A DNA stretch of 64,000 bases, from positions 496,001 through 560,000 of the forward strand of contig NZ_AUFM01000011.1 of assembly GCF_000426505.1 (NCBI RefSeq), read 5' to 3'. Below the pieces are notes generated by a model. The model saw only the letters and a program-made list of their open reading frames with translations, had not been told where the DNA came from and did not search any database. Made by a program: the position numbers and the translations under genes. Within the stretch, counting starts at the first letter, position 1. The number at the start of each line of letters is the position of its first letter. This DNA comes from Nisaea denitrificans DSM 18348 (GTDB lineage Bacteria > Pseudomonadota > Alphaproteobacteria > Thalassobaculales > Thalassobaculaceae). Positions 55,904-64,000 of this stretch are shown one piece after another.

Positions 55904-56890
55904 ATGACGAACCGATTTAAAGCACTGACCAGGCGGGAAGCAATATTCGCTGCCGCTGGAACGTTGGCCGCTCCGGCCGTGCTTTCCAGCCTGCCGTCTG
56001 TCGTTGAGGCAGCGGCTCCAATGCAAGGGGCGTCACACCCGTCCCACTATCGCTTCAAGCTCGGCAAGTTCGAGGTGACCACGATCTCGGATGGGGCCAT
56101 TCAACTTGATGGTCCACACCCGATTTTCGGGCAAAATCAGACGCAGGAAGACGTGGTCCGGCTCGCGGAGGAAAATCATCTGCCGGGAAACCGTATGGAG
56201 ATCTCCTTCACGCCGGTTATCGTGAATACCGGCACTGAAGTGATCATGTTCGACTCCGGAAACGGCAATGGCCGTCGGCCGAATGCCGGACACCTCGCAG
56301 AGGCTCTTGGCCGGGCCGGATTTACCGCAGACCAGATCGACATTGTCGTCCTGACGCATTTCCATCCGGACCATATCGGCGGTCTCATGGAAGGCGGCGG
56401 CGCGTTGTTCCCCAACGCGCGTTACGTGACGGGCGCGGCGGAATACGACTTCTGGTCTCCACCGGAAATGGCCGAGGGCCAGCTCGCCCGGGTAGGCAAG
56501 CTGGTGCAGAGCAACGTTGTCCCGTTCGCGGAGAAGATGACGTTCCTGAAGCCCGGCGAGGACGTCGTGTCCGGAATTCAGGCGGTCGGTGCAGCAGGGC
56601 ACACGCCGGGACATATGGCGTATCACTTCGAAAGCGAGGGCCGTAGATTGCTCGCCTGGGCCGATACAACGAACCATTACGTTGCATCATTGCAGCGGCC
56701 GGACTGGCATGTGCGGTTTGACATGGACAAGGAAGCTGCTGCGGCGACCCGGAAGCGCTTGCTGGATATGGCGGCGGCCGAGAAAATTCCTGCCACGGGA
56801 TATCACATGCCGTTCCCGGCGGTGGGGTATGTGGAAAGGCACGGAGTTGCTTATCGCTGGGTGCCGGCAAGCTACCAGCTCAATCTATAG
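55904..56890 (+). CDS. Tat-exported metallo-beta-lactamase-fold hydrolase
   Basis: The 328-residue protein begins with a twin-arginine-like leader (ALTRREAIFAAAGTLAAPAV) and then has an MBL fold. The metal motif HxHxDH is complete in LTHFHPDHIGG near residue 150; a further histidine is in AAGHTPGHMAYH and an aspartate in AWADTTNH. It resembles the quorum-quenching/alkylsulfatase-like class of periplasmic MBL hydrolases, but substrate cannot be assigned. A GGGAGGA ribosome-binding site precedes the ATG. A hairpin terminator follows. Confidence 0.88.
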   Translation: MTNRFKALTRREAIFAAAGTLAAPAVLSSLPSVVEAAAPMQGASHPSHYRFKLGKFEVTTISDGAIQLDGPHPIFGQNQTQEDVVRLAEENHLPGNRMEISFTPVIVNTGTEVIMFDSGNGNGRRPNAGHLAEALGRAGFTADQIDIVVLTHFHPDHIGGLMEGGGALFPNARYVTGAAEYDFWSPPEMAEGQLARVGKLVQSNVVPFAEKMTFLKPGEDVVSGIQAVGAAGHTPGHMAYHFESEGRRLLAWADTTNHYVASLQRPDWHVRFDMDKEAAAATRKRLLDMAAAEKIPATGYHMPFPAVGYVERHGVAYRWVPASYQLNL

Positions 56891-56913
56891 GCACTCCAAA
56901 GGCTGTGGGTGGT

Positions 56914-56950
56914 AAGGAGCGGCGCGTTCTTTAGGGGCGCCGCTTCTTAT
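56914..56950 (+). terminator. Terminator after the MBL-fold hydrolase gene
   Basis: AAGGAGCGGCGC and GCGCCGCTTCTT form a 12-base stem (with G-T pairing) around an 11-base loop, ending in CTTCTTATAC. It lies 23 bases after the stop codon. Confidence 0.65.
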
Positions 56951-57084
56951 ACTTGCGCGACCCGTCATGAAATCTGCTACACTTCAACAAGAGTGACGCA
57001 TCAAGTTTCCGTTTGATAATGAAACGTTAACCATTGTTGCGGAACACTCATCCGCTATAAATGCAGCGAGATGTGAGGAAGCGC

Positions 57085-58251
57085 ATGGTGAGCTCTGGTG
57101 ACAATGGCGGTGGGGCACTCTCAGCGGCTGATGTGCAATCTCTGCTGAAAGATCCTTCGGCCGATAATCGCGCTGCGACGGTAGCCAAGGTCGCGGGGCA
57201 ACTTTCTGCATCCAGCTTTTCCGCCACGGAATTGCCGATGGCCCAGGAGATTCTCCGGGTCATGGCGCGCGATGCGGAACGAAGGGTTCGTGAAGCACTT
57301 GCCCGTGAGGCCAAGTCTGCGAAAGACCTGCCGCATGATGTAGCGCTGCTTCTGGCAAAAGACGTGGAATCGGTCGCAATGCCGGTCCTCGAATTTTCCG
57401 AGGTGCTGCGCGAGGAAGATCTGATCGAGATCGCATCCGCGACGGATGAAATGAAGCAATCGGCAATTGCCCGGCGTGAGAACGTTCCGGAGGCTGTTGC
57501 CGAGACCTTGATCGACAAAGGAAACCAGACGGTCGTTGAAACACTCGTGCGCAATGAAGGGGCTACGATTTCCGAAAGTGGTTTCAAGAAGGCGATCGAC
57601 CGGTTCGGTGACGATGAGAATATCCAGGACGGGTTGGTGAACCGTTCGACACTGCCGGTGGGAATTTCGGAGCGCTTGGTATCTATCGTATCGGATCGCT
57701 TGCGTGAGCATCTCGTGAAGCATCACGATCTGCCGGCAAACATTGCGACCGACTTGCTTCTGGAAGCGCGTGAGAACGCGACGCTGAGTCTTGTTTCAAA
57801 CGGGGCAGGCGCGCAGAAGGTCGAAGACCTCGTCGCCGAATTGCATCGCAATGGCCGCCTTACGGAGTCAATTGTTGTCCGCGCTGCTTGCCTCGGTGAC
57901 CTTTCCTTTGCCCAGGCAGCACTAGCTGAACTGGCATCTGTGCCGTTGTTAAATGCACAGAAGCTGTTCGACGATGAAGGTAATCGCGGATTGAAGGCGC
58001 TGTTCGAGCGATCCGGGCTGCCGAAACGCTCTTTCCCGGTGCTGCGCAAGGCAATCGATGTGATGCGCGATACCGATTATGACGGACTGGAGAGCGACAG
58101 GGAGCGGTTCAGCCTCAAGGTGCTGGAACGTCTGCTGACCGCGTTCGAGACGGATGATTTCGGTCTTACTGAGGAAGATGTCGATTATCTGCTGAAGCGG
58201 CTGACTGCCTTGACCTCAAGCACGGCCGAGGCACGCGAGCACCTGCACTGA
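57085..58251 (+). CDS. DUF2336 domain protein
   Basis: Soluble, almost wholly helical protein of 388 residues belonging to the alphaproteobacterial DUF2336 family. HEAT-like helical repeats are visible (for example REALAREAKSAKDLPHDVAL). There is no catalytic motif, signal peptide or membrane segment. The family has no established function. The start at 57085 has GAGGAAG ahead of it; an ATG at 57061 in frame is the alternative. It lies beside signalling genes, so a regulatory or scaffold role is conceivable. Confidence 0.82.
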   Translation: MVSSGDNGGGALSAADVQSLLKDPSADNRAATVAKVAGQLSASSFSATELPMAQEILRVMARDAERRVREALAREAKSAKDLPHDVALLLAKDVESVAMPVLEFSEVLREEDLIEIASATDEMKQSAIARRENVPEAVAETLIDKGNQTVVETLVRNEGATISESGFKKAIDRFGDDENIQDGLVNRSTLPVGISERLVSIVSDRLREHLVKHHDLPANIATDLLLEARENATLSLVSNGAGAQKVEDLVAELHRNGRLTESIVVRAACLGDLSFAQAALAELASVPLLNAQKLFDDEGNRGLKALFERSGLPKRSFPVLRKAIDVMRDTDYDGLESDRERFSLKVLERLLTAFETDDFGLTEEDVDYLLKRLTALTSSTAEAREHLH

Positions 58252-58297
58252 AGCCGGTTGATGTGGCGTCAGTAGCCACCTCTGGAAATTAGCTTTC

Positions 58298-60571
58298 TCA
58301 GGTATCCGCGTTTCGTGAAATGCGGACTGTGAAGGTCGATCCTGCACCGGGGCTGCTTTCGACAGATATCGTGCCGCCATGAGCCTCTATAATTGGCTGG
58401 CAGATGCTCAGCCCCAGGCCGGTGCCGCTGCTGTGCCTGTCATCGGCACTGTCCACCCGGAAAAATCGTGTGAATATCCGTTCCTGCAATTCCTCGGGAA
58501 TACCTTCCCCGTGATCCGTGACCGAAAAGGTTAGGGTGTCTGCCGTGCTTTCGGATCTGATTTCGACCTGTTGGCCGGATTTGGAGAATTTGATCCCGTT
58601 TGATATCAGGTTTGTAATGACCTGAGTGATGCGGTTTGCGTCACCTTTGAAAAGCGGATCTTCGGCTGTTTTACAGATCTTGAGACTGACGCCGAACTTT
58701 ATGGAGTAGGCCTGCATGCTGACAACGCAGTCAGAAATCAACTGCTCGATATTGGTCTGCTGTATATCGTAAGACATCTGGCCGGCATCAATTTTCTCGA
58801 CGTCCAGAATATCAGTCACCAGCACGCCGAGACGCTCACTATTACGGTACGCGATATCGATGACTTCCTGCATCTTCTCGGTCAGCGGGCCTATAACGCC
58901 GCTGCGTGTAAGCCCGAGGGCGCCTGTGATCGAGGTCAGCGGTGTTTTCAATTCGTGACTGACGGTGGAAATGAACTCTCGCTTGATGCGTTCAAGCTCT
59001 TTGCGCTCCGAAATGTCTCGAATAATGCCGACAAACCGGAGGCTGGTGCCGACGAACATTTCACCGACCGCGAGTTCGATCGGAAAAACGGTTCCGTCCG
59101 ATTTTATCGCGGTGAACTCCCTGTTCTTTCCAATCACGTTCTTTGTATGGCCGGTCAAATAGCTAGCGATATAGCGCGGGTGATTTGTGTGGTGCTGCCC
59201 GGACATGAGGATACTGACGTTTTTCCCAAGAGCATCTTTGCGCCTGATGCCGAACATGCGTTCGGCTGCCGGGTTGAAGGTGAGGATAACGCCATCGCTG
59301 TCGATCGTGATGATGGCATCCACCACTGTATCGAGGATCGCGCGGATGGACTCCGCGCGTTCGGCGAGGACTTCGGCGGTCGTGACGTGTTCACTCACAT
59401 CATGCGCGACGACCATTTGTTGAATGACTGTGCCATCGGTGTCCCGGATAGGCTGGCGCTCGAATTCCACCCAGATCGGAACGCCGTTCTTCTTGTAAAG
59501 CTGTATCGTGCCGCTGACCGACTTTCCCTGCTCAATCTCGGTGTCGACGGATTGCATGATCGCTTGGTCAGTGTCAGCCCCGCGCAAGATGGATCGGGGG
59601 TCTTTGCCGGCAATTTCTTCAATTCTGTACCCGGTGATTTCCGTGAAAGCGGGATTCACCCATTCCAGGCGACCGTCCTTATCGAGAATCATGACCATGG
59701 ATCTGGTTCTGTCCACGACAACCGATAACCGGCGGGCTTCAAGCTCGCTTTTCTGTAATCGCGCCAGCGTGGCTTTGAGTTGGGTTTCGTTTTCCTTCAG
59801 TCGGGTAATATCGATCCTGAGACCGATGCGCACGCCGTCCGCAGTTTTGCGCTCGGCAATACGGAGCCAACGACCGTCCGCCAGTTGTTGTTCGACGTCC
59901 TTGTCGGACGCCCGATGTATCGCCAGGCGCTCCTCGAACCACTCCTCTTCGCGGCCGATGGCCTCGGCATATTCACCAGCCTCAAGTCCTGTCCGGACAA
60001 TCTCGGTAAATGTGACGCCGGGTTTGATGACGTGAGCGGACTTGCTGTAAAGATCACGGTATCTCTGGTTGCAGACGACAAGGCGGTCGTCTGAATCGAA
60101 AATGACAAAACCGTCTCGCAAAGCTTCGACCGCGTCGAACAGTTTTTCTTCTGCTGACCGGGCGCGTTCTACCAGAAGCCTGTTGTCTGAAGCGTCCTTG
60201 ATGATGCCGCGGATAATCGCTCGCGTTTTCCCATGCACCGGTTCGGCCCGCAGCATGTAGGTCACGCTTGAAGCTTCTTGGTCGGCCCGCGCCTCAAAGG
60301 TAATCGGATCCGGAACGGCGTTATTGAAGATCGTCTCGAACGTACGGCGCAGCAGTGCCTGATCGGACAATGCTACCAGTGATACGTTGATTTCACCGCC
60401 AGGCAGTACTTCGGGCTTCCAAATGGACAGCGTTTCAGCACCATGAAGCCGGAACTTTTTCCGCTCTGAATCCCACTCCCAATAAAGCACTTTCGCGAGT
60501 TTCTGGAGCGTTTTCAGCATGTTGTCGCTATCGCTGCAGGGGGCATCGCTGGTGGTTTCTGACTCTGCCAT
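58298..60571 (-). CDS. Multi-PAS sensor histidine kinase with a FixL-like PAS domain
   Basis: Cytoplasmic hybrid-less histidine kinase (757 residues, no membrane helix). Domains: a PAS-like region at ~20-130, PAS at ~140-255, a coiled coil at ~256-285, PAS at ~285-395, PAS at ~408-523, HisKA with phospho-His539 in SHELKTPL, and HATPase with an N box near 654, DHGEGIPEE at 686 and GTGLGLS at 716. The fourth PAS resembles the FixL heme domain: His464 in NHPRYIASY and Arg484 in IGKNREF are 20 residues apart, as are the heme ligand His200 and the oxygen-contacting Arg220 of Bradyrhizobium FixL. Heme binding is inferred, not shown; non-heme PAS domains may share these residues. There is no attached receiver. 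Confidence 0.92.
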   Translation of the reverse strand: MAESETTSDAPCSDSDNMLKTLQKLAKVLYWEWDSERKKFRLHGAETLSIWKPEVLPGGEINVSLVALSDQALLRRTFETIFNNAVPDPITFEARADQEASSVTYMLRAEPVHGKTRAIIRGIIKDASDNRLLVERARSAEEKLFDAVEALRDGFVIFDSDDRLVVCNQRYRDLYSKSAHVIKPGVTFTEIVRTGLEAGEYAEAIGREEEWFEERLAIHRASDKDVEQQLADGRWLRIAERKTADGVRIGLRIDITRLKENETQLKATLARLQKSELEARRLSVVVDRTRSMVMILDKDGRLEWVNPAFTEITGYRIEEIAGKDPRSILRGADTDQAIMQSVDTEIEQGKSVSGTIQLYKKNGVPIWVEFERQPIRDTDGTVIQQMVVAHDVSEHVTTAEVLAERAESIRAILDTVVDAIITIDSDGVILTFNPAAERMFGIRRKDALGKNVSILMSGQHHTNHPRYIASYLTGHTKNVIGKNREFTAIKSDGTVFPIELAVGEMFVGTSLRFVGIIRDISERKELERIKREFISTVSHELKTPLTSITGALGLTRSGVIGPLTEKMQEVIDIAYRNSERLGVLVTDILDVEKIDAGQMSYDIQQTNIEQLISDCVVSMQAYSIKFGVSLKICKTAEDPLFKGDANRITQVITNLISNGIKFSKSGQQVEIRSESTADTLTFSVTDHGEGIPEELQERIFTRFFRVDSADDRHSSGTGLGLSICQPIIEAHGGTISVESSPGAGSTFTVRISRNADT

Positions 60572-60908
60572 CTGGCCCTCATCTCAGGCACAAGCGACAA
60601 AGCGTCGCTTTCATCGCTGGCCTTGGTACTCAATCCCGCTTGAAATCTGATGGTCCGGGAAATTGCCAGCGAGGAACGGTGACATAGGAGAGTTAATACT
60701 TCGTTGTTATCGTTTTGGTTGGGCACTCTGCGGGATATCGATATGGTCTCGTGTTTTTGCGCGGCCTTAACCTGATTTAAACCGCTGTCAAATATGTTGC
60801 CCAAGAAGACAATACAGGCAGCGCGCGGTTTGTTGGGCAAGGGTGAAGACGCTAACCCGATGAATCGCCGGATGGAGAGGCTGCAATGACGAAAATGGCG
60901 CACCGGAA
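60572..60908. other. Divergent intergenic region between the PAS kinase and the Hpt gene
   Basis: About 340 bases with no supportable gene. It must contain the promoters of the two divergent signalling genes. I saw no clear operator or promoter consensus. Confidence 0.5.
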
Positions 60909-61286
60909 ATGACGGATAGCGACCTTCGAGAGGCGTTCTTGTCTCTGCGTGAAGAATTTCTCGAAATCTGTCGCGGCCGTGTCGGTGTGATCGAGCGGAA
61001 CTGGTCGGAAATCAGCTCCGGGTCAGAAGATAAAAACATTATCGAGGCACTGGAGTTCATCAAGCGTGAAGCTCATACGATCGCAGGTTCTTCGGGTACG
61101 TATGGATATGCCGATGTCTCGAAATCAGCGAGAGAGCTCGAAGTTCTTTGCGCTCAGTTGATGGACGAAGGTGTGAACGATATGGATACGACACGACAAG
61201 AGGAGCTCGCGGCGGCAGTGACTCTTGTCTTCGAGGAAAGCACTCGTATGTTCGCAGACCCGGAAATCGGTACTGTTCCGTTCTGA
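60909..61286 (+). CDS. Stand-alone Hpt (histidine phosphotransfer) protein
   Basis: A 125-residue single-domain Hpt protein. The phosphorylatable residue should be His56 in KREAHTIAGSSGTYGY, the standard Hpt helix (H-x-[ILV]-[KA]-G-[ST]). Here the usual lysine after the histidine is Ala (HTIAG), seen in some family members. It would shuttle phosphate between a kinase/receiver and a final receiver. It is divergent from the PAS kinase and convergent with the receiver gene. Confidence 0.88.
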   Translation: MTDSDLREAFLSLREEFLEICRGRVGVIERNWSEISSGSEDKNIIEALEFIKREAHTIAGSSGTYGYADVSKSARELEVLCAQLMDEGVNDMDTTRQEELAAAVTLVFEESTRMFADPEIGTVPF

Positions 61287-61306
61287 TGATGGTGAGCGTC
61301 AATCAA

Positions 61307-61687
61307 TCATCCGGTGGGGCGGCTATTCCAGATACGCTCGACCTCTTTGCTCAGTTGCATGGGGTCGAATGGCTTGGCTATAACGCCGATAGCCCCAATT
61401 TCCATCAGGCCTTCAATCTCGTCTTTCTGAGTCTTCGCAGTCATGAAGATGACCGGTATATGGCTTGCGGCCGGGATTTTCTGAATCGCGAGAAATGTAG
61501 TCGGACCATCCATCTCAGGCATCATGACATCCATTACAATCAGATCTGGCGCGGTATCCGCGACGGCAGCTATGGCGTCCTTGCCCGATGCGCAGGAGAT
61601 AACGTCAAATCCTCCGATGGATTCCAGAGTCAATTTGGCGATCGACCGGATGTCGGCTTCATCGTCCACATGCAGAATTTTTATCAT
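61307..61687 (-). CDS. Stand-alone receiver-domain response regulator
   Basis: Single CheY-like receiver of 126 residues with no output domain. All key residues are present: acidic pair Asp8-Asp9 in ILHVDDE, phospho-acceptor Asp53 in IVMDVMMPEMDG, the threonine in VIFMTAK and the lysine in VIAKPFD. The start at 61687 is preferred; the upstream open frame to 61771 does not resemble a receiver. It probably acts as an intermediate in a phosphorelay or controls a partner protein directly. Confidence 0.94.
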   Translation of the reverse strand: MIKILHVDDEADIRSIAKLTLESIGGFDVISCASGKDAIAAVADTAPDLIVMDVMMPEMDGPTTFLAIQKIPAASHIPVIFMTAKTQKDEIEGLMEIGAIGVIAKPFDPMQLSKEVERIWNSRPTG

Positions 61688-61902
61688 GCGCGCTACTTTC
61701 CATTTTTCCCATGGCCCGTGGGAGAGCAGAAGGACTGTGTGCGGTGAAGTTCGTAGCGTCAATGGCGCCATTGATTCGGCTAGAAATTATAGATCAATCT
61801 CTAGCGCATTGGCATCTCGCCAACGAGTGGCAAAGCATGCCATATGAATTTGAGCGGCCCGGAAGGCTGCAGTTTGACGGCAAAAGGAAGGCTCGATAGC
61901 TG

Positions 61903-62667
61903 ATGGAAGATTTTGAGAAGCATCTGGCGCGGTTGCATCAGGAGTTTTTGGACTATGCAAATGACAGCATAGGCCAGCTCGATAAGATGCTTGATGGTGC
62001 TGCCGAACGTGGCGAGCTGGAACCGTCCGAAATGGTCGACCTCGCCCGTATCGTGCATTCGCTGAAAGGATCGGGCGGTACCTTCGGGTTCACGAACCTG
62101 ACAATCCTTGCGCACCGCTGTGAAGATTATATTTCCGCATCGGATTCCGGAGCGCCGCTCAATATTGCTGATGTTCGGATTTTCGTTGACCGGCTTGGTG
62201 ATGTAATTGATGGCCGGATCTCCAACGATGGCCCCATCGATACCGTTGTCCGCTCCCTTCCGATGCGGTCCAGGTTCAATGTCTCGGATGTCACGGCCAC
62301 GGAAGTCGAAGTTGGTCTGATCATGGAGCCCGGCGCGCAAGCACGGCTTGTGACGAAAGAGCTTGAGGCCTGCGGGTATCGCGTTACAGGCGTGCAATCG
62401 TCGATCCAGGGTATCGGGTACGTTTATCAGACCCGCCCGGACTGCGTTTTTGTTTCGGCCAACATGCCTGGTATGGATGGTGTGGATCTTATCTGCGCCC
62501 TGAAAGCAATGAAGGCGACGAAAGATATTCCCTGCGCTCTGCTGACATCCTTCACCAGAGACAACCCATTGCTGCAAGCACTCCCGGAATCGGTTCCTAT
62601 CGTCCGTAAAGGTAAAGAGTTTGGGGATGATCTGGCTGAAGCTTTGCAAAAACTTGGATTAATCTAA
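61903..62667 (+). CDS. Hpt domain fused to a degenerate receiver (pseudo-receiver)
   Basis: A 254-residue protein. The N-terminal Hpt domain (~5-110) has a full phosphotransfer motif, His52 in RIVHSLKGSGGTFGF. The C-terminal receiver fold (~134-252) retains the MPGMDG loop, Thr215 and a candidate Lys236, but the phospho-acceptor aspartate position is Ser185 (FVSANMPGMDG) and the acidic pair is Met-Glu (141-142). It therefore should not accept phosphate in the normal way and may act as a docking or output module. It lies 215 bases from the divergent receiver gene. Confidence 0.88.
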   Translation: MEDFEKHLARLHQEFLDYANDSIGQLDKMLDGAAERGELEPSEMVDLARIVHSLKGSGGTFGFTNLTILAHRCEDYISASDSGAPLNIADVRIFVDRLGDVIDGRISNDGPIDTVVRSLPMRSRFNVSDVTATEVEVGLIMEPGAQARLVTKELEACGYRVTGVQSSIQGIGYVYQTRPDCVFVSANMPGMDGVDLICALKAMKATKDIPCALLTSFTRDNPLLQALPESVPIVRKGKEFGDDLAEALQKLGLI

Positions 62668-62836
62668 CGTCCTCTTAGGGGACGATCGGATTGTAAAAAT
62701 TAAATAAAAAAAGTTAAGAAAACTTAATGGATGGTGGATTCATCTTTGCTGGAATATTTGCCAATCTTGTTTTAATGAAAGTGCGAAAATTTTAAACTAT
62801 CGCCTGTAATTAGGTTTCTCTCGATAACGAGTGACA

Positions 62837-64000
62837 ATGACGCAAACTTGGACCAGCAGCCTTGCCGTTGCCGTTGAAGAGGTTATCGATGGCACCTTCG
62901 ATGTGACGCCTGACCCCTCGCGGGACGGTATTGTCGTATGGAACTCCGACGGCCGTTTGAGTGCTTACAATCGCTCGATCGTCACTTTGCTCGATTTGCC
63001 GGATGATGCGTTGTCACTTGGCATGGGAGAGCGTGACGTTCACACCCTGCAGGCGTCCCATGGCGATGTGCGATTTCTCAATGGTTTTAGCCCCGAACAA
63101 CTGACCGGTTCCATGACCGTTGGTTCCGGAAGCGATCATTGGCAGGCAGTTCTCCGGTCCGGCCGGGTTGTTCGTATCGACACCCGACCGCTGAGGCAAG
63201 GAGGGCTGGCAACAGTTGTTGCAGACGTCTCTGAAAAATTTAACCGGGACGCGGCTGAAGAAAAGGCCGCAGTTTTGCGTAAGACGATCGAGGATTGTCC
63301 TATTGGGGCATTGGTCCTGAGTTGTGACGACAACCGGCGCCTGATCGCTAACGCGGCCCTTGTGACTTGGCTCGGCGAAGACTTCATCAAGACTCTTACC
63401 CAGACCGGCCCGCAACCGGTTGGTGAGAATACGGAAAATCTTGAAGCTGTGCTGACAGACCCGGAATTCAGCGCCCGGCTGGCGGATCATGAGGTTCAGT
63501 GCACGGCGGCCGATGGCGAGACGCATTGGGTACTATTGTCCGGAAGGCCCCTGGAGTTTGAAGGGTGCGCGGCGCGGATTATCTGGTTCCGCGATATTTC
63601 TGTCCGGCGGCGTCAGGCGCGTGATCTGCAGACCAAGGTCGCGGATAAAACGCAGCAGCTTGAAGAGGCTTTGCATCGCGCCGATCTGGCCAGCCTGGCA
63701 AAGACACAGTTTCTTGCCAATATGAGCCACGAATTGCGGACTCCGCTAAACAGCATCATCGGATTTTCAGATCTTCTGCAAAAGGAGATGTTCGGGCCGA
63801 TCGGCAGTGAGCGCTATACCGAGTTCGTCCAGCATATTCATTCAGCTGGAGCCCATCTCCTTGAATTGATCAACGACATTCTCGATGTTTCCCGGATAGA
63901 GCTGGGAGAGATGGGGCTGAAGGAAGATCTATTTGACCTTGGCCGTTCGGTCTCCGCCACTATCGCCATGATCCGCCCGAAACTTGCTGAGAAGTCGCAA
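62837..64000 (+). CDS. PAS-containing sensor histidine kinase (truncated by the window end)
   Basis: The 388 codons present encode the N-terminal part of a cytoplasmic kinase. A PAS-like region at about residues 15-120 (IVVWNSDGRLSAYNR) is followed by a second at about 145-260, a short coiled coil, and a HisKA domain with the H box FLANMSHELRTPLNSIIGFS near residue 297. The sequence runs off the window before the ATPase domain, so a C-terminal receiver or other output cannot be judged. The ATG at 62837 is used; a GTG two codons upstream is in frame. The 169-base AT-rich gap upstream probably holds its promoter. Confidence 0.9.
   Translation, partial: MTQTWTSSLAVAVEEVIDGTFDVTPDPSRDGIVVWNSDGRLSAYNRSIVTLLDLPDDALSLGMGERDVHTLQASHGDVRFLNGFSPEQLTGSMTVGSGSDHWQAVLRSGRVVRIDTRPLRQGGLATVVADVSEKFNRDAAEEKAAVLRKTIEDCPIGALVLSCDDNRRLIANAALVTWLGEDFIKTLTQTGPQPVGENTENLEAVLTDPEFSARLADHEVQCTAADGETHWVLLSGRPLEFEGCAARIIWFRDISVRRRQARDLQTKVADKTQQLEEALHRADLASLAKTQFLANMSHELRTPLNSIIGFSDLLQKEMFGPIGSERYTEFVQHIHSAGAHLLELINDILDVSRIELGEMGLKEDLFDLGRSVSATIAMIRPKLAEKSQ

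Noticed and set aside
62668-62686. Hairpin after the Hpt-pseudo-receiver gene as a terminator
   Set aside because: CGTCCTC-TTA-GGGGACG can form a seven-base stem but is followed by an A-rich, not T-rich, tract, so I did not annotate it as a terminator.

Overview
The window is a contiguous, gene-dense piece of an alphaproteobacterial chromosome. The gene content (short ProRS, LpxI in place of LpxH, the trpGDC-moaC-moeA-lexA order, a GTTC-N7-GTTC SOS box, DUF2336, ElaA, and a tripartite tricarboxylate transporter) best fits a free-living, probably aquatic or marine member of the Rhodospirillales sensu lato. That placement is inferred from gene content only. I saw no rRNA, tRNA, insertion sequence, prophage or CRISPR array.

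Layout. 1-7152: proS, lolC/E, lolD and dnaE, all on plus. 7167-11186: a small membrane protein, an M81 (MlrC-type) metallopeptidase, an O-methyltransferase, and a three-gene Co-type nitrile hydratase/thiocyanate hydrolase-like enzyme whose beta subunit is split into two genes. 11357-26106: a long housekeeping run (rpsB, tsf, pyrH, frr, uppS, cdsA, dxr, rseP, bamA, skp, lpxD, fabZ, lpxA, lpxI, lpxB) linking translation, isoprenoid and phospholipid precursors, outer-membrane assembly and lipid A synthesis. 26213-36725: minus-strand gltA, gltX, lexA, moeA, moaC, trpC, trpD and trpG, interrupted by plus-strand comEC and a 104-residue orphan. 36856-43680: a divergent polysaccharide deacetylase, an ElaA acetyltransferase, a gamma-glutamyltransferase, a small secreted cysteine-containing orphan in an AT-rich pocket, and pyruvate phosphate dikinase. 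43878-49193: a fdhB-fdhA-usp operon encoding a two-subunit NAD-linked formate dehydrogenase. 49802-53690: a tctC-tctB-tctA transporter and a convergent fumarylacetoacetate hydrolase-family enzyme. 53852-56890: an FG-GAP-like exported protein, a 3-oxoadipate enol-lactonase-like hydrolase and a Tat-exported metallo-beta-lactamase-fold protein. 57085-64000: a signalling block with DUF2336, a four-PAS histidine kinase, a stand-alone Hpt, a stand-alone receiver, an Hpt fused to a degenerate receiver, and a second histidine kinase cut by the window edge.

How parts may work together. moaC and moeA make the molybdopterin cofactor that the formate dehydrogenase needs. The bamA-to-lpxB stretch builds the outer membrane. 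The tct cluster has GTATAC-centred operator-like sites upstream but no adjacent regulator. The signalling block contains every element of a phosphorelay on separate transcripts.

The least ordinary items are the split-beta nitrile hydratase/thiocyanate hydrolase-like enzyme with a polyhistidine leader on its metal subunit, and the dispersed phosphorelay, in which one kinase PAS domain has the FixL heme-pocket His/Arg pair in register and one Hpt protein carries a receiver lacking its phospho-Asp.
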